A DNA stretch of 64,000 nt from Clostridium sp. M62/1 (GCF_020736365.1 NZ_CP085988.1:750001-814000); one strand, 5' to 3'. Positions 38,875 to 48,133 are shown, counted from the stretch's first letter. Notes: a model not told the origin generated them from the letters alone. Made by a program: numbers and translations.

Positions 38875-39384
38875 ATGCGGCTAATCAAAGGACTATTTAC
38901 TATCCTGTCCTGGGCGGTATACGCCTGCATCGCCTGCTATCTTCTGATCGCAGCTCCGATGCTGGCGGGATACCATCCCGTCGTCGTTCTCAGCGGCAGT
39001 ATGGAGCCTACCTTTCATGTTGGAAGTGTGATCTATTATAAAGAAGCGGAATTCGCAGATATTAATGTCGGCGATGCTATCACTTTCCGGGCAGGAGAGG
39101 ATGGCATGGTAACTCACCGGGTAACAGAAAAGAGTGAGCTTTCCCAGACCTTTACAACCAAAGGAGATGCGAACCTTTCCGAGGATCCAAATCCCGTTGA
39201 ATACAGCGATGTACTCGGTAAGGTATGGAAGATAAACATACCCTATGCAGGATATTTTGTAAATTACAGCAAAAACATAACAACAATCGCCGTGATGGCG
39301 GCAATCATCATTATAAATATTGTTCTTGACATGATTTTCCCGGATAAGGAAAAGAAGAAAAAAGAACCATCTGCACAAGAGTGA
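38875..39384 (+). CDS. sipW: Signal peptidase I, SipW (ER) type
   Basis: A 169-residue membrane peptidase expected to process the TasA-like subunits on both sides of it. The N-terminal helix is followed by VVVLSGSMEPTFHVGS with catalytic Ser42, and the general base is His81 in DGMVTHRVTE rather than the Lys of ordinary bacterial signal peptidases, which marks the SipW/ER type. TTKGDANLSEDPNPV (about 97-111) is the third conserved box. A C-terminal membrane helix ends in a Lys-rich tail. Twenty-nine bases separate it from subunit 4. Confidence 0.93.
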   Translation: MRLIKGLFTILSWAVYACIACYLLIAAPMLAGYHPVVVLSGSMEPTFHVGSVIYYKEAEFADINVGDAITFRAGEDGMVTHRVTEKSELSQTFTTKGDANLSEDPNPVEYSDVLGKVWKINIPYAGYFVNYSKNITTIAVMAAIIIINIVLDMIFPDKEKKKKEPSAQE

Positions 39385-39444
39385 ATCAATACCGGCTGAT
39401 AAGCCGGCCGGCAGATACATTGCAAAAAAGAGAGGTAGATCGAG

Positions 39445-40293
39445 ATGAAAAAGAAAGCGGCGTTAGGCCTTGCGGGAATCGCAGCAGTGGCAGTGATTGG
39501 CGGAACCTGGGCATACTGGAGCCAGGATTTGACAGCGACCAATGAGTTTGAGACAGGAAAATTTGATTCTGATATTGTGGAGCAGTTTACACCTCCGGCA
39601 GTGGGCGAGTGGCTTCCTGGCGTGACCACAGAAAAGAATGTAAAGGTTACCAACAGCGGCGACGTAGATATGGCCCTTGTAGCAGAGATTACGCAGGAGT
39701 GGAACCGGGAGGGGGAGAGCCTTCCGATTCGGTTCGCAGCTCCGGATCCTTCTCCAATAACTCGGGGATACGAAAATGCAGCTGTCATCAACTGGGGCGA
39801 GAATACAGCAATGCATGATATTACAGCCATTGACTCTGTGGCGGAGGAAGCCAGGGAGATGGGAATCACTGCCTCTGTCAGCAGTTTAGGGGACAGCGAG
39901 GCGAAAGATAAGTGGGTTTTAGTGGATGTGAGCGATGACTATTCCAAGCTGATCTTCGTTTACAACGGCATCGTTCCAGCTGGGGAGGAAACACCGGAAC
40001 TTCTGAATTCCGTGACATTAAACTCCAAAATCGAATCATGGGTATCAGAGAAGAATTATTTTTATGACGAAAACGGAGAGCAGCAGGTGGAAGAAAAAGG
40101 ATGGATGGAAGTGAACTATGAGGACGCCCAGTATACCATGGACATCCATGTAAACACCGTTCAGGCTACAGGCGATGCAATCCGCGAGATCTTCTCCCAG
40201 TATGAGGGCGTAGATGTGGATGGTTTCCTTTCCGCAAATGCTGATGATATTGCCGACGCATACCTGGAGGCTACTTCAAGCAACGCCAATTAA
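39445..40293 (+). CDS. TasA/camelysin-like SipW-dependent surface subunit 5
   Basis: A 282-residue subunit. The signal segment LGLAGIAAVAVIGGTWAYWSQ is a textbook SipW-cognate signal; the mature start ATNEFETGKFDSDIVEQFTPP is followed by W-LPGVTTEKNVKVTNSGDVDMALVAEITQEW. C-terminal blocks are ELLNSVTLNSKI and VNTVQATGDAIREIF. GAGAGG lies upstream. A 125-base gap with a very stable hairpin separates it from the last subunit. Confidence 0.82.
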   Translation: MKKKAALGLAGIAAVAVIGGTWAYWSQDLTATNEFETGKFDSDIVEQFTPPAVGEWLPGVTTEKNVKVTNSGDVDMALVAEITQEWNREGESLPIRFAAPDPSPITRGYENAAVINWGENTAMHDITAIDSVAEEAREMGITASVSSLGDSEAKDKWVLVDVSDDYSKLIFVYNGIVPAGEETPELLNSVTLNSKIESWVSEKNYFYDENGEQQVEEKGWMEVNYEDAQYTMDIHVNTVQATGDAIREIFSQYEGVDVDGFLSANADDIADAYLEATSSNAN

Positions 40294-40344
40294 TGCCAAT
40301 TATGAGTAAATAGCTGATCATTCCGGAAAGGAATGAATCCCGCT

Positions 40345-40393
40345 CCTCCCCGGAAGCCGGCGGACGTCTGACGCCTGTCGGCTTCCGGGGAGG
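40345..40393 (+). other. Very stable intercistronic hairpin
   Basis: CCTCCCCGGAAGCCG pairs perfectly over 15 bp with CGGCTTCCGGGGAGG across a 19-base loop, with no T-run after it. It sits between subunit 5 and the LPKTG subunit in an otherwise continuous operon. It may protect the upstream mRNA from 3' exonucleases or partly attenuate, so that the anchor protein is made in smaller amount than the repeated subunits (inference). Confidence 0.7.
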
Positions 40394-40418
40394 GGTAAAA
40401 GACAGGAGACAGAACGAT

Positions 40419-42176
40419 ATGAGGAAAGGCAAACATGCAGTATTAGGCCTGGCAGCGCTCGCATCAGTGGCTGCCATTGGCGCAACATGGGCAAGCTGGA
40501 CTCAGGAACTGAAAGCCGGAAATGAGTTTATGACCGGGGACTATCATACTTCTCTGGACGAAACCTTTGAATCTCCAGACAACTGGCAGCCGGGAACCAC
40601 CACACAGAAAGCGGTGTGGGTTGCCAACGACGGGACAGTGGACGCCATGGCAAAGGTTGTAATCAGTCAGAGCTGGGTGCGGACAGAGGATGTAATGGCT
40701 ACTGTGCTCGCCAGTGACGGAAACGCAACAGAGGAGGTACCAGTAAAACCACTGGCAGGAGAATCCTTTCCTCTGACGTTTGACACCGGAAATGGCAGGG
40801 AATATGCAGCAGTTCCTGAATTCAGCAGGGAAAATGTAGTTCTTCTGGCATCCTCCGCCGATGCGGACGGAGAGCCGGGAAACCGCTGGGGCCTTGAGGA
40901 AGCAGAAACCCTTGGCCAGGCAGAGGGAAAGTGGCTGCTGATGAACGAGGAGCCTCAGGGGGAGGAGGGAACTTTCACCCTCTACTACATGGGGACCATC
41001 GAGGCAGGGGCGAAATCTCCGCAGTTTCTGGACAGCGTGACCATGAACCCGGACATCCCGAGAAGTGTGACGGGAAAGGACACCGTCTACACCAGGGATG
41101 AGAAGGGCAATGTAAAACAGATCACCATCGACACGGTGGGAGAGGTTCCTGGCTATGAGAATGCCCGCTATACGATGACCATCAACGCCACCACCGTGCA
41201 GGCCACCCAGGCAGCGGTGGAGGAGATCTTCGGATCAGGAAACGCAGAAGAAGATCCTGGTACGGATGCAGACAGCCAGACTCTGGATTACCTGGTAAAG
41301 CTGGCGGATGAGGCGGTCTTCGACCACTCAGCGGAAGTTAAGACGCTGAAATTCGACGAGACCAACGGAACCATGACCTATGTGCCCTACCGGGACGGAA
41401 ACGGAAATGTGGAGGAAGGCAACTGGTTCATGAGCTTTACCGACATGGTTCCCGGCGGTGTGTACAAGGATCTGTTAAACATTGAAAACGCCAGCAATAA
41501 AGAGTGGAACCTCTATATGAGGGCCCTCCCGAGAGAGCAGGAAGCCATCAAAGATGAACTTCTCGAGAAGATTTCCATGACCGTGTGGTATAAGACGCCG
41601 GACATGGAGAACGAGACAAAGCTCTATGAGGGAACTGCCATGGGTTCCACCTTCCTGACAGACGAAGGAAACGCCGACGGAGCCGACGGAATGCGTGCGG
41701 TGTACATCGGAAACTACGATGCAGGGGAAAACGGTTATATCCGGGTAGAGCTTACTCTGGATCCGAATCTGGTACTGGAAGAAGATCCAAGCCTTACTCC
41801 GGGAGAAGGAGAGAGCAGCCTGGTCAACCACTACGCAGGGGTACTTTCCAAGATCGACTGGCAGTTTATGGTCACAGAGGTTAAGACCGAAGGCGGAAAT
41901 GGAGACAATGGCGGCGGAGGCGGAAGCCACGGCGGAGGAAGCAGCGGAGGCGGAGGCGGAAGACGGATTGACATCGCTGACAATGAGACGCCTCTTTCCC
42001 CACCGCTTACCGACGAGACCATCCTGGACGAACCGGTACCGTTAGCCGTCCTGCCAAAGACCGGTGACGAGACACCGATTATCCCGGCAGTGGTGACCTT
42101 ACTGGGAAGCGGAATTATCCTGCTGTGGCTGGGAAGCTCCCTGAGAAAGAAGAAAGAGACAGAGAGCCCAAGCTAG
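40419..42176 (+). CDS. LPKTG-anchored TasA/camelysin-like protein (subunit 6)
   Basis: A 585-residue protein with a SipW-cognate signal (LGLAALASVAAIGATWASWTQ), a mature start GNEFMTGDYHTSLDETFESP and subunit-type domain to about residue 290 (TTVQATQAAVEEIFGSGN). A second beta-rich domain follows (about 305-490, with FMSFTDMVPGGVYKDLLNIENASN), then a Gly/Ser spacer (about 496-516) and the sortase signal LPKTG (545-549) with a hydrophobic helix and RKKKE tail. It is probably the wall-bound base of the structure, joined by the sortase two genes' length downstream. No other subunit has an LPxTG. Confidence 0.88.
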   Translation: MRKGKHAVLGLAALASVAAIGATWASWTQELKAGNEFMTGDYHTSLDETFESPDNWQPGTTTQKAVWVANDGTVDAMAKVVISQSWVRTEDVMATVLASDGNATEEVPVKPLAGESFPLTFDTGNGREYAAVPEFSRENVVLLASSADADGEPGNRWGLEEAETLGQAEGKWLLMNEEPQGEEGTFTLYYMGTIEAGAKSPQFLDSVTMNPDIPRSVTGKDTVYTRDEKGNVKQITIDTVGEVPGYENARYTMTINATTVQATQAAVEEIFGSGNAEEDPGTDADSQTLDYLVKLADEAVFDHSAEVKTLKFDETNGTMTYVPYRDGNGNVEEGNWFMSFTDMVPGGVYKDLLNIENASNKEWNLYMRALPREQEAIKDELLEKISMTVWYKTPDMENETKLYEGTAMGSTFLTDEGNADGADGMRAVYIGNYDAGENGYIRVELTLDPNLVLEEDPSLTPGEGESSLVNHYAGVLSKIDWQFMVTEVKTEGGNGDNGGGGGSHGGGSSGGGGGRRIDIADNETPLSPPLTDETILDEPVPLAVLPKTGDETPIIPAVVTLLGSGIILLWLGSSLRKKKETESPS

Positions 42177-42262
42177 GACAGGAACGAGAAAGCAAAGACC
42201 AGGCAGGAACAATCAAGAAAATCAGCAAAGCAAAAGAAACGAAGACCGATTTCAGAAACAGG

Positions 42263-42287
42263 AAGGCCCTGAGAAATTCAGGGCCTT
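42263..42287 (+). terminator. Hairpin between the LPKTG protein and sortase genes
   Basis: AAGGCCCTGA pairs with TCAGGGCCTT across a five-base loop, but only CTGCTG follows rather than a T-run. It is likely a partial attenuator or mRNA-stability hairpin rather than a full terminator. Confidence 0.45.
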
Positions 42288-42344
42288 CTGCTGATCCCGG
42301 GGTTATTGCAGCTGATCAAATCAGACAGGCAGGAGGATAGAGTG

Positions 42345-43124
42345 ATGAAGCTGAAAAAAGTCGTATTTATTCTGGCGCTTCTTATTTTTCTCGGAGCGCT
42401 GGGGTATCTGGGAGTAGTATGGTATTCCTACTATTCGGCCGGGAAGGCCTATGAGGAGCTGGAGGAGGCCGTTGTCACCCGGCAGGAGGGAACGGACACG
42501 GGGGAAGAAGGGGAAGGTGCAGAGGCAGTCTGGGAGCCCCTCACCATCGATTTCGGGGCCCTGCAGGAGATCTCAGAAAATGTGGTGCTCTGGATTGACA
42601 TTCCGGGCACCTCTGTCAGCTACCCGGTGGCCCAGGCGGCGGACAATGACTATTACCTGAAACGGAGTCTGAACGGTTCCTACAATTTTGCCGGGACGGT
42701 TTTCATGGACTTCCGGAACGATCCGTCCCTCGCAGATGACAATACGATCCTCTATGGACACAACATGAGAAACGGCTCCATGTTCGGAATCCTGAGCCAT
42801 TATGCCGATGAGGAGTTCTATAAGAGCCACCCGGAGATTGACTTGTATCTGCCGGGAAGAATCCTGCGCTGCACGGTTCTGTCAAGCCATCAGGAGGAGG
42901 CGGCAGAGGAAAATTTCCCCACCCGTTTTGAGATGGAGGAGGAGAAGCTGGCATTCATCAGCCGGATGAAGTCCAGGGCCTACTATGATACGGGGACTGA
43001 GGCCGGGGCGGACGATCACCTGGTGACACTGGTCACCTGTACGGGGAACGGCTACACCCACCGGTGGGTGGTGCAGGCGAAGGTGACGGAGGAGATCAGG
43101 ATGACAGAAGAAGCCGGGCACTAA
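42345..43124 (+). CDS. Class B sortase
   Basis: A 259-residue membrane-anchored transpeptidase: N-terminal helix (about 4-30), linker, then the sortase beta-barrel. The catalytic residues are visible: His139 in YGHNMRNGSMFG, Cys232 in LVTCTGNG and Arg240 in THRWVV. The YGHNM motif and spacing place it in class B. Its genomic partner is the LPKTG protein immediately upstream, although class B enzymes classically take NPQTN-type signals; clostridial class B sortases often use LPxTG-like signals. The ATG at 42345 has AGGAGG eight bases upstream. Confidence 0.92.
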   Translation: MKLKKVVFILALLIFLGALGYLGVVWYSYYSAGKAYEELEEAVVTRQEGTDTGEEGEGAEAVWEPLTIDFGALQEISENVVLWIDIPGTSVSYPVAQAADNDYYLKRSLNGSYNFAGTVFMDFRNDPSLADDNTILYGHNMRNGSMFGILSHYADEEFYKSHPEIDLYLPGRILRCTVLSSHQEEAAEENFPTRFEMEEEKLAFISRMKSRAYYDTGTEAGADDHLVTLVTCTGNGYTHRWVVQAKVTEEIRMTEEAGH

Positions 43125-43205
43125 ATTCTGCCGGGGACTGCCATACCAGAAGGATATGTTACAGTGGCATGGTAACAGCGATATCAAAATAGGGGGCGGG
43201 AAATT

Positions 43206-45074
43206 TTGGAAGTCAAAAAGGAAGGGACTGTTTCGGAAGAAACTGCAGAGGAGCTTCGGATGGAGCTCAGTGAATGCCGGGAGGATGAGAGGAGCGCTCA
43301 GAACCAGATTGTCCAGGTGATCTCTACTGCCGGGACAGTTTTGAGCGTTATTTTTGGTGTGTCTTCATATTTGAAAGAGATAGATGCCTCGATGGCGCAG
43401 ATGCGTCATTATTTATTTTACCTGAGTTCGCTTGTACTGATCCTGACACTGTCCTATATTACCGCGCTGGGAATGAGAAATGTACTTCGGTTTCATTATA
43501 TCAGGGATTTGGAGGACAGACTATATTGTATAAATCGGAATGATATGGTGCACTGGATGAGCTTCTCTTCTCCCATAACAACCAGAAATCCCCTTCATCT
43601 GAAGAATGGGTACAGTATTTTTCATTATCTGTCCTATGCGATAGCGACGGTATGTGCGATTTCTTTTTGCCTGGTGATCCAGTATGTCCAGTATATCAGT
43701 ATTAAGCCTCATGACACGGTGGATAAAGCAGTTATATTTGTTTTAGGAGCCATAGCTGTCCTTGACTGCGGTGCATTTGTCATCATGTCTGTCAAAGCGC
43801 AGAAGATGTTTTGCTGGGCAGCGCGCGTGTCGCGGGAGAGAAGGAGAAAAAGGGTACTGGGGGGAGAGACAAAGTTACAATTAAAAGACAAAATACAAAT
43901 TTTTCTGTATTATCTTTATCCGAAAAAGAAGGATTTTCAGAAATCCTTTATCATCGGCATCGGCTTTGCAACAGGTATTTTTTTGTTTTATGACGCTCAT
44001 ATGACCTGGCAGATGTGGAATCCTTTTTTCCTTTCTTTTTTTGTAATTGAGTTTCTTGTCTATCAGGCCAGGTATCTCTGGAATGATGTGAGAGGAATCG
44101 GCGATATCAGGAAAGGGGAGAAGGGGCGCCTGCCGGTTCACTGTCTTGGGGAAAGGAGAGCAGGACTAGCGGCTTTTTTTATCGTTTTCACCAGGATAAT
44201 TGCCGCAGGGTTTATAGTTATTCAGTTTGGCGGAGAGATTGCCGTTCCGCTGGCGGTGAGTATGTCGGTGATTCTGGTGATTTCTGTTATGTATGAGGCG
44301 GGAAGAACGAAGAAATGGGACCGAATGGTGTTCTTTTTGGTAAGCTTCGGCTATCCGGTCAGATTTTTCTCAGGCCTTTGGGCGTCCTGTCCGGATTTCT
44401 GGAATCGAAAGGCAGAGGCGGCAGGCAGCACAAATATGAATATTCTCCTTTTTCTTTTATTTCTTTCCTACATGTGTCTGGGAGAATTCTCTGCTGTCCT
44501 TCCCTGGGCACATGAAGCTTTCACACAAAAGAGGGGCGGGGAGCGAATCACAAAATCTTACTGCAATACGTTGATTGAAAAGATGTCTCAACATCGGGAA
44601 TGCACAGTAAGTACAGATATTCTATTTCCTATGAGAGAGGAAGGAAAGCTGTCTGATGTGTGGAATATATCTTTTTTATTGGGAATTTTCTTCTTAACGA
44701 TGATGACTGTATTGCTTAAAAGAGACGGTTTTTTGTGGCTGCTAGAAATATCCATACTGTTTTGCACGATGAAATTATGCGTTTCAGGCCATGGAAAGAT
44801 TCTTGTATATACAATTTTAAGCATAGTGCTGCTGTCGGCAAAAACTGTGCTCTGTGCCGCCTCCGATGCGGTTCTCTGTATTTATGTCTGTGTTACAGAG
44901 GCGGTTTTTATTTTATTATATTTTAGTCTGAGATACTTATTTGATCCTTCCTTTGACTTCTTCCATCTATTGAGGTCATCGGCGGTTTGGGCGGGCTCTA
45001 AAATCAGGAGGGCAGGCTCGAAAATCCTGTATCTGTTTGCCGGCAGGGATCTCCAGGATCATACTGGGAAATGA
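43206..45074 (+). CDS. Large polytopic membrane protein of unknown function
   Basis: A 622-residue protein from TTG 43206 (GGGGGCGGG upstream). A charged N-terminus with predicted coiled-coil character (about 8-33) is followed by two helices near 38-90, two near 155-210, and then at least eight more from about 250 to 590. The central part has VYQARYLWNDVRGIGDIRKGEKGRLPV, in which N-D-x-R-G resembles the Asp-rich motif of UbiA-type prenyltransferases, but the second Asp motif is not evident. It lies 81 bp after the sortase in the same direction and could belong to the surface operon. Confidence 0.6.
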   Translation: MEVKKEGTVSEETAEELRMELSECREDERSAQNQIVQVISTAGTVLSVIFGVSSYLKEIDASMAQMRHYLFYLSSLVLILTLSYITALGMRNVLRFHYIRDLEDRLYCINRNDMVHWMSFSSPITTRNPLHLKNGYSIFHYLSYAIATVCAISFCLVIQYVQYISIKPHDTVDKAVIFVLGAIAVLDCGAFVIMSVKAQKMFCWAARVSRERRRKRVLGGETKLQLKDKIQIFLYYLYPKKKDFQKSFIIGIGFATGIFLFYDAHMTWQMWNPFFLSFFVIEFLVYQARYLWNDVRGIGDIRKGEKGRLPVHCLGERRAGLAAFFIVFTRIIAAGFIVIQFGGEIAVPLAVSMSVILVISVMYEAGRTKKWDRMVFFLVSFGYPVRFFSGLWASCPDFWNRKAEAAGSTNMNILLFLLFLSYMCLGEFSAVLPWAHEAFTQKRGGERITKSYCNTLIEKMSQHRECTVSTDILFPMREEGKLSDVWNISFLLGIFFLTMMTVLLKRDGFLWLLEISILFCTMKLCVSGHGKILVYTILSIVLLSAKTVLCAASDAVLCIYVCVTEAVFILLYFSLRYLFDPSFDFFHLLRSSAVWAGSKIRRAGSKILYLFAGRDLQDHTGK

Positions 45075-45214
45075 TTTTACATAAGACGGAGCCAAAACGC
45101 TTGGGGAGCGCCGAAAAATGATCAGTGAGATACTCCTTCAGTGCTCCCTGTCCGTATGGCCGCCGCTGCAAAATGGCGGCTTCTGGAAAGTTCCCTTTTA
45201 AAAACGGTTTCCTG

Positions 45215-45982
45215 TTATTCCCAGAACCTCTCCAGATACCCTTCAGCCTCCTCGCAGGAAATGGAAAACCGCCTGATGAGGGCGGATGAAACGGTCTCCC
45301 TGGAGGCCCCCAGCTCCCGGCAGGTCTGAATCAGGGCACAGATCCCCTGCTCCATTCCCTGTTCCATCCCCTCTTTTTTGCCGAATTCATACTCGGCCTT
45401 CCTCAGCAATTCTTTTTCCCGCTCCTCGTTGTACTCAAAAATGCTCACATTGGTCACCTCCGCCCGATATTTCAATAAAAAATCTCTGAGGATCCCCTCA
45501 TGGATACATTCTTCCACAGGCGTTTCAAAGGCGTCGGAGAGCTTTAAGACGCACCGCTCCTCCTGCTTCTCTCTGCCGTTGTAGAAAACGATAAACCTGG
45601 GAACAGGCAGTTTTATCAGTCGGGAGGAATAGAGGGACTGATCCCGAATCAGCATCTCATACTCTCTGGCAGCATAGAACAGATCCCGAAGAGGCATGTT
45701 CGGATTCCAGGTGGACTGATGCTCATAGAGATTCAGCTCAAAGCCCAGGAGAAATGCCAGATCGTTTTTCACATTCATGTAGACGGCATTTTCCAGGGTA
45801 ACGATCTGGAGCAGGGAGGGATCCCGGTAGTCCGTATTTCCTACTGCATTGTAGAGGGAGAGCAGAGCTTCCCTGTCATTGAAAAGCATGCGAAACAGGG
45901 TATCCTTGTAATCGCGCCTGGGCCGGACGGGAGCGAGACTGCCCCTTCCTGCCTTCTTTTGTTTCATTTCCTGTTCACTCAT
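45215..45982 (-). CDS. Rpn/PD-(D/E)XK-family nuclease (putative transposase-type)
   Basis: A 255-residue protein of the Rpn (recombination-promoting nuclease) group, often labelled a PD-(D/E)XK transposase. The N-terminus has the YKDTLFRMLFNDREALLSLYNA motif, and the nuclease core is NDLAFLLGFELNLYEHQST (Asp, Glu, Glu-x-Gln; about 74-92). Tandem GMEQGMEQG repeats and a helical tail near residue 210 are typical. Such genes are domesticated rather than within an insertion sequence. AAAGGAGG precedes the ATG. The gap to 43206's gene end holds a GCCGCC/GGCGGC hairpin at 45162-45183. Confidence 0.88.
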   Translation of the reverse strand: MSEQEMKQKKAGRGSLAPVRPRRDYKDTLFRMLFNDREALLSLYNAVGNTDYRDPSLLQIVTLENAVYMNVKNDLAFLLGFELNLYEHQSTWNPNMPLRDLFYAAREYEMLIRDQSLYSSRLIKLPVPRFIVFYNGREKQEERCVLKLSDAFETPVEECIHEGILRDFLLKYRAEVTNVSIFEYNEEREKELLRKAEYEFGKKEGMEQGMEQGICALIQTCRELGASRETVSSALIRRFSISCEEAEGYLERFWE

Positions 45983-46267
45983 AGAACCTCCTTTCGCAGA
46001 AGGCCTTTAAGCGCTCAGAAGCATGTGCATCTGCTGAAGCCAGAAAACCTTCTGCTCTTGTATGATAGTGGGAAAAGCATAGATTTTCTGATGTTCTGAG
46101 AGAAATGAAAATAACGCCTGGGCCTGTGGAAAAGGCCCGATATGGGGAATGTATGCTTTCGTAAGGACAGTATAACACAGAGACAGGCTTCCTGCAATGG
46201 GCCCTGTCCGCTGTTTTGCTGTCCTGGTATATAATCGTTTCAAATTAAAAATTATGGCTGCTTTTGG

Positions 46268-46296
46268 TTGAATAACCTTCTGCGAACTCTTATAAT
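46268..46296 (+). promoter_or_regulatory. Promoter for the AEC transporter gene
   Basis: TTGAAT (46268-46273), 17-bp spacer, TATAAT (46291-46296). The rest of the 432-base gap 45983-46414 shows a GGGCC/GGCCC hairpin near 46124-46140 and no convincing small gene. Confidence 0.75.
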
Positions 46297-46414
46297 AGAG
46301 TGCATAATGCTCTATTTTGGTAAGGTGCTGCAGGGTAAGGCGCAAGGCTTTTCAGGTGCTTTGGAACCTGCGGCTGCCGCTTGAAAATTCTGGCAGAGGA
46401 GAGGAACAGGTATT

Positions 46415-47353
46415 ATGGAGAGCTTTCTTGTGGCCGTCAACGCAGTTATGCCGTTTCTGATTTATATATCCTTTGGATATGGAGTCCGAATGAGCGGACT
46501 GGTGGACGAGGCCTTTATGAACAAGCTGAATAAGCTGATTTTCAGGGCGTTTTTCCCGATTCTGATGTTTAATAATCTGTATAAGGTAGAACCGGGCTTT
46601 ACGCTGGACGGACGTCTGGTGGCTGTGGGCGTCGGGAGCGTGCTCCTTCTGGAGCTCATCTTAGTCTTTCTGGTGCCGAAATTTGTGAAGGGAAATCCCC
46701 AGAGAGGCGTCGTGATTCAGGCTATCTACCGCAGCAATTTTGTGCTGTTTGCGATTCCCCTGACCACAAGCCTGTTCGGAGAAACAGGCTCTGTCCTGGC
46801 TTCTATGATGGTGGCCATCGTCATTCCCATCTACAATGTAACGGCAGTGATTATCCTGGAGCTGTTTCACGGAGGCAAGTCAGATATCCGTGTCCTCGTA
46901 AAAAATGTATGCACGAACCCTCTGATTTTAGGAGCGCTTGTGGGATTTATTTTTTTCATGCTTCAGATTAAACTCCCGGCCTGCATTGACGAAACGGCTG
47001 CACAGTTTGCCGATCTCACAACGCCGCTGGCGCTTTTCGTTCTGGGAGGCACCCTTCACTTCTCCGCGGTAAGAGGAAACCTGAAATATCTGGTACCGTC
47101 TCTGACAGTGAAAATGGTGTTTCTTCCGGCAGTGATCACAGCTCTGGCGACAGCCATGGGCTTTGGAAATCTGGAACGCTTCGTGCTTTTTACAATGTAT
47201 GCGACTCCTGTGGCGACGGCTTCCTACTCCATGGCCCAGAATATGGGCGGCGACGGGGAGCTGGCGGGACAGTTCGTGGTTATCAGCACAGCGGTGTCTA
47301 TTGTAACCATTTTCCTGTGGGTACTGTTTTTTAAGACCATGGGCATGATTTAG
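46415..47353 (+). CDS. AEC-family transporter (auxin efflux carrier type)
   Basis: A 312-residue membrane protein with ten predicted helices in two five-helix halves. Family features are the FGYGVRMSGLVDEAFMNKLNKLIFRAFFPILMFNNLY segment near the start, FVLFAIPLTTSLFGETG in the fourth helix region and TPLALFVLGGTLHF (about 209). AEC proteins in bacteria export or import small organic acids such as malate or malonate. The promoter at 46268 suggests it is transcribed alone; the gene downstream is convergent. Confidence 0.9.
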   Translation: MESFLVAVNAVMPFLIYISFGYGVRMSGLVDEAFMNKLNKLIFRAFFPILMFNNLYKVEPGFTLDGRLVAVGVGSVLLLELILVFLVPKFVKGNPQRGVVIQAIYRSNFVLFAIPLTTSLFGETGSVLASMMVAIVIPIYNVTAVIILELFHGGKSDIRVLVKNVCTNPLILGALVGFIFFMLQIKLPACIDETAAQFADLTTPLALFVLGGTLHFSAVRGNLKYLVPSLTVKMVFLPAVITALATAMGFGNLERFVLFTMYATPVATASYSMAQNMGGDGELAGQFVVISTAVSIVTIFLWVLFFKTMGMI

Positions 47354-47380
47354 GGAAAGAGAAGATTCTGGGCGGCTGTT

Positions 47381-48133
47381 TCAGAGATTCTGCCGGCAGG
47401 CCCTGCAGAAGGCCTCAAACAGCACTTCCCCCTCGTCTCTGCCGAGCCGTTCAGGGTGCCACTGCACACCCAGCAGGAAGGGATGCTCTCTGTGCTCCAC
47501 AGCCTCTGCAACTTTGTCAGAGGCGCGGGCGCAGATAGTCAGGCAGGACCCTGGAGCGCGGACGGCCTGGTGATGACAGCTGTTTACGGAAAGCGTCTCC
47601 TTTCCGACGATCCGGTGCAGAAGGCTTCCAGGAAGGATGGAAATCCTGTGGGCGGGAAGGTCGGGCGAATAGGGCTGACTGTGGCAGATACGGCTTTCGG
47701 GACAGTCGGAGGGAAGATCCTGCCACAGTGTTCCGCCAAAACAGACATTGATTATCTGCGCGCCCCGGCAGATACCGAATACAGGTTTCTGAACCCTGAA
47801 AAAGGCGTGCAGGAGAGAAAGCTCCGTCTGATCGCGGACAGGGGAAACAAAGCCGCAGCCGGTTCGGGTCTCCTCGCCAAAGAGGGAGGGGTGCGGATCC
47901 GGCCCTCCGGTGAGAAGAAGTCCGTCCAGCCGGTCGGCAAAGGGGACTGCCTCAGAGGCGTCTGACAGGAAAGGAAGCAGGACGGGAAGCCCTCCTGCTT
48001 TTTTTACTGCGTCCATATAAAAACGGCGAAGGGACAGGCTGCCGTCGTCAGTCTGCCCTGGTGAGAGGCCGATAAGGGGAAGTCTGCCCTCCGGGCGCTC
48101 ATTTCTGAAACCGGCTGTAAGAAAGTGATACAT
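47381..48133 (-). CDS. Gamma-glutamyl-gamma-aminobutyrate hydrolase family protein
   Basis: A 250-residue class I glutamine-amidotransferase-like hydrolase (PuuD type), which cleaves gamma-glutamyl amides. It has PLIGLSPG at the N-terminus, LLLTGGPDPHPSLFGEE (about 74-90), the nucleophile Cys in FGICRGAQIINVCFGGTLWQD (about 118) and the His-Pro-Glu end of the triad in LGVQWHPERLG (about 219). The ribosome site (GGGAG) is about 12 bases upstream of the ATG, which is long, but no better start is visible. Convergent with the AEC gene 27 bp away. Confidence 0.9.
   Translation of the reverse strand: MYHFLTAGFRNERPEGRLPLIGLSPGQTDDGSLSLRRFYMDAVKKAGGLPVLLPFLSDASEAVPFADRLDGLLLTGGPDPHPSLFGEETRTGCGFVSPVRDQTELSLLHAFFRVQKPVFGICRGAQIINVCFGGTLWQDLPSDCPESRICHSQPYSPDLPAHRISILPGSLLHRIVGKETLSVNSCHHQAVRAPGSCLTICARASDKVAEAVEHREHPFLLGVQWHPERLGRDEGEVLFEAFCRACRQNL

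Noticed and set aside
45215..45982. Active insertion sequence around the Rpn-type gene
   Set aside because: No inverted repeats or target duplications flank it; Rpn proteins are usually chromosomal nucleases despite the transposase label.
45993..46286. 11-bp inverted repeat TTCGCAGAAGG / CCTTCTGCGAA as mobile element ends
   Set aside because: No gene, target duplication or further terminal similarity; likely chance.
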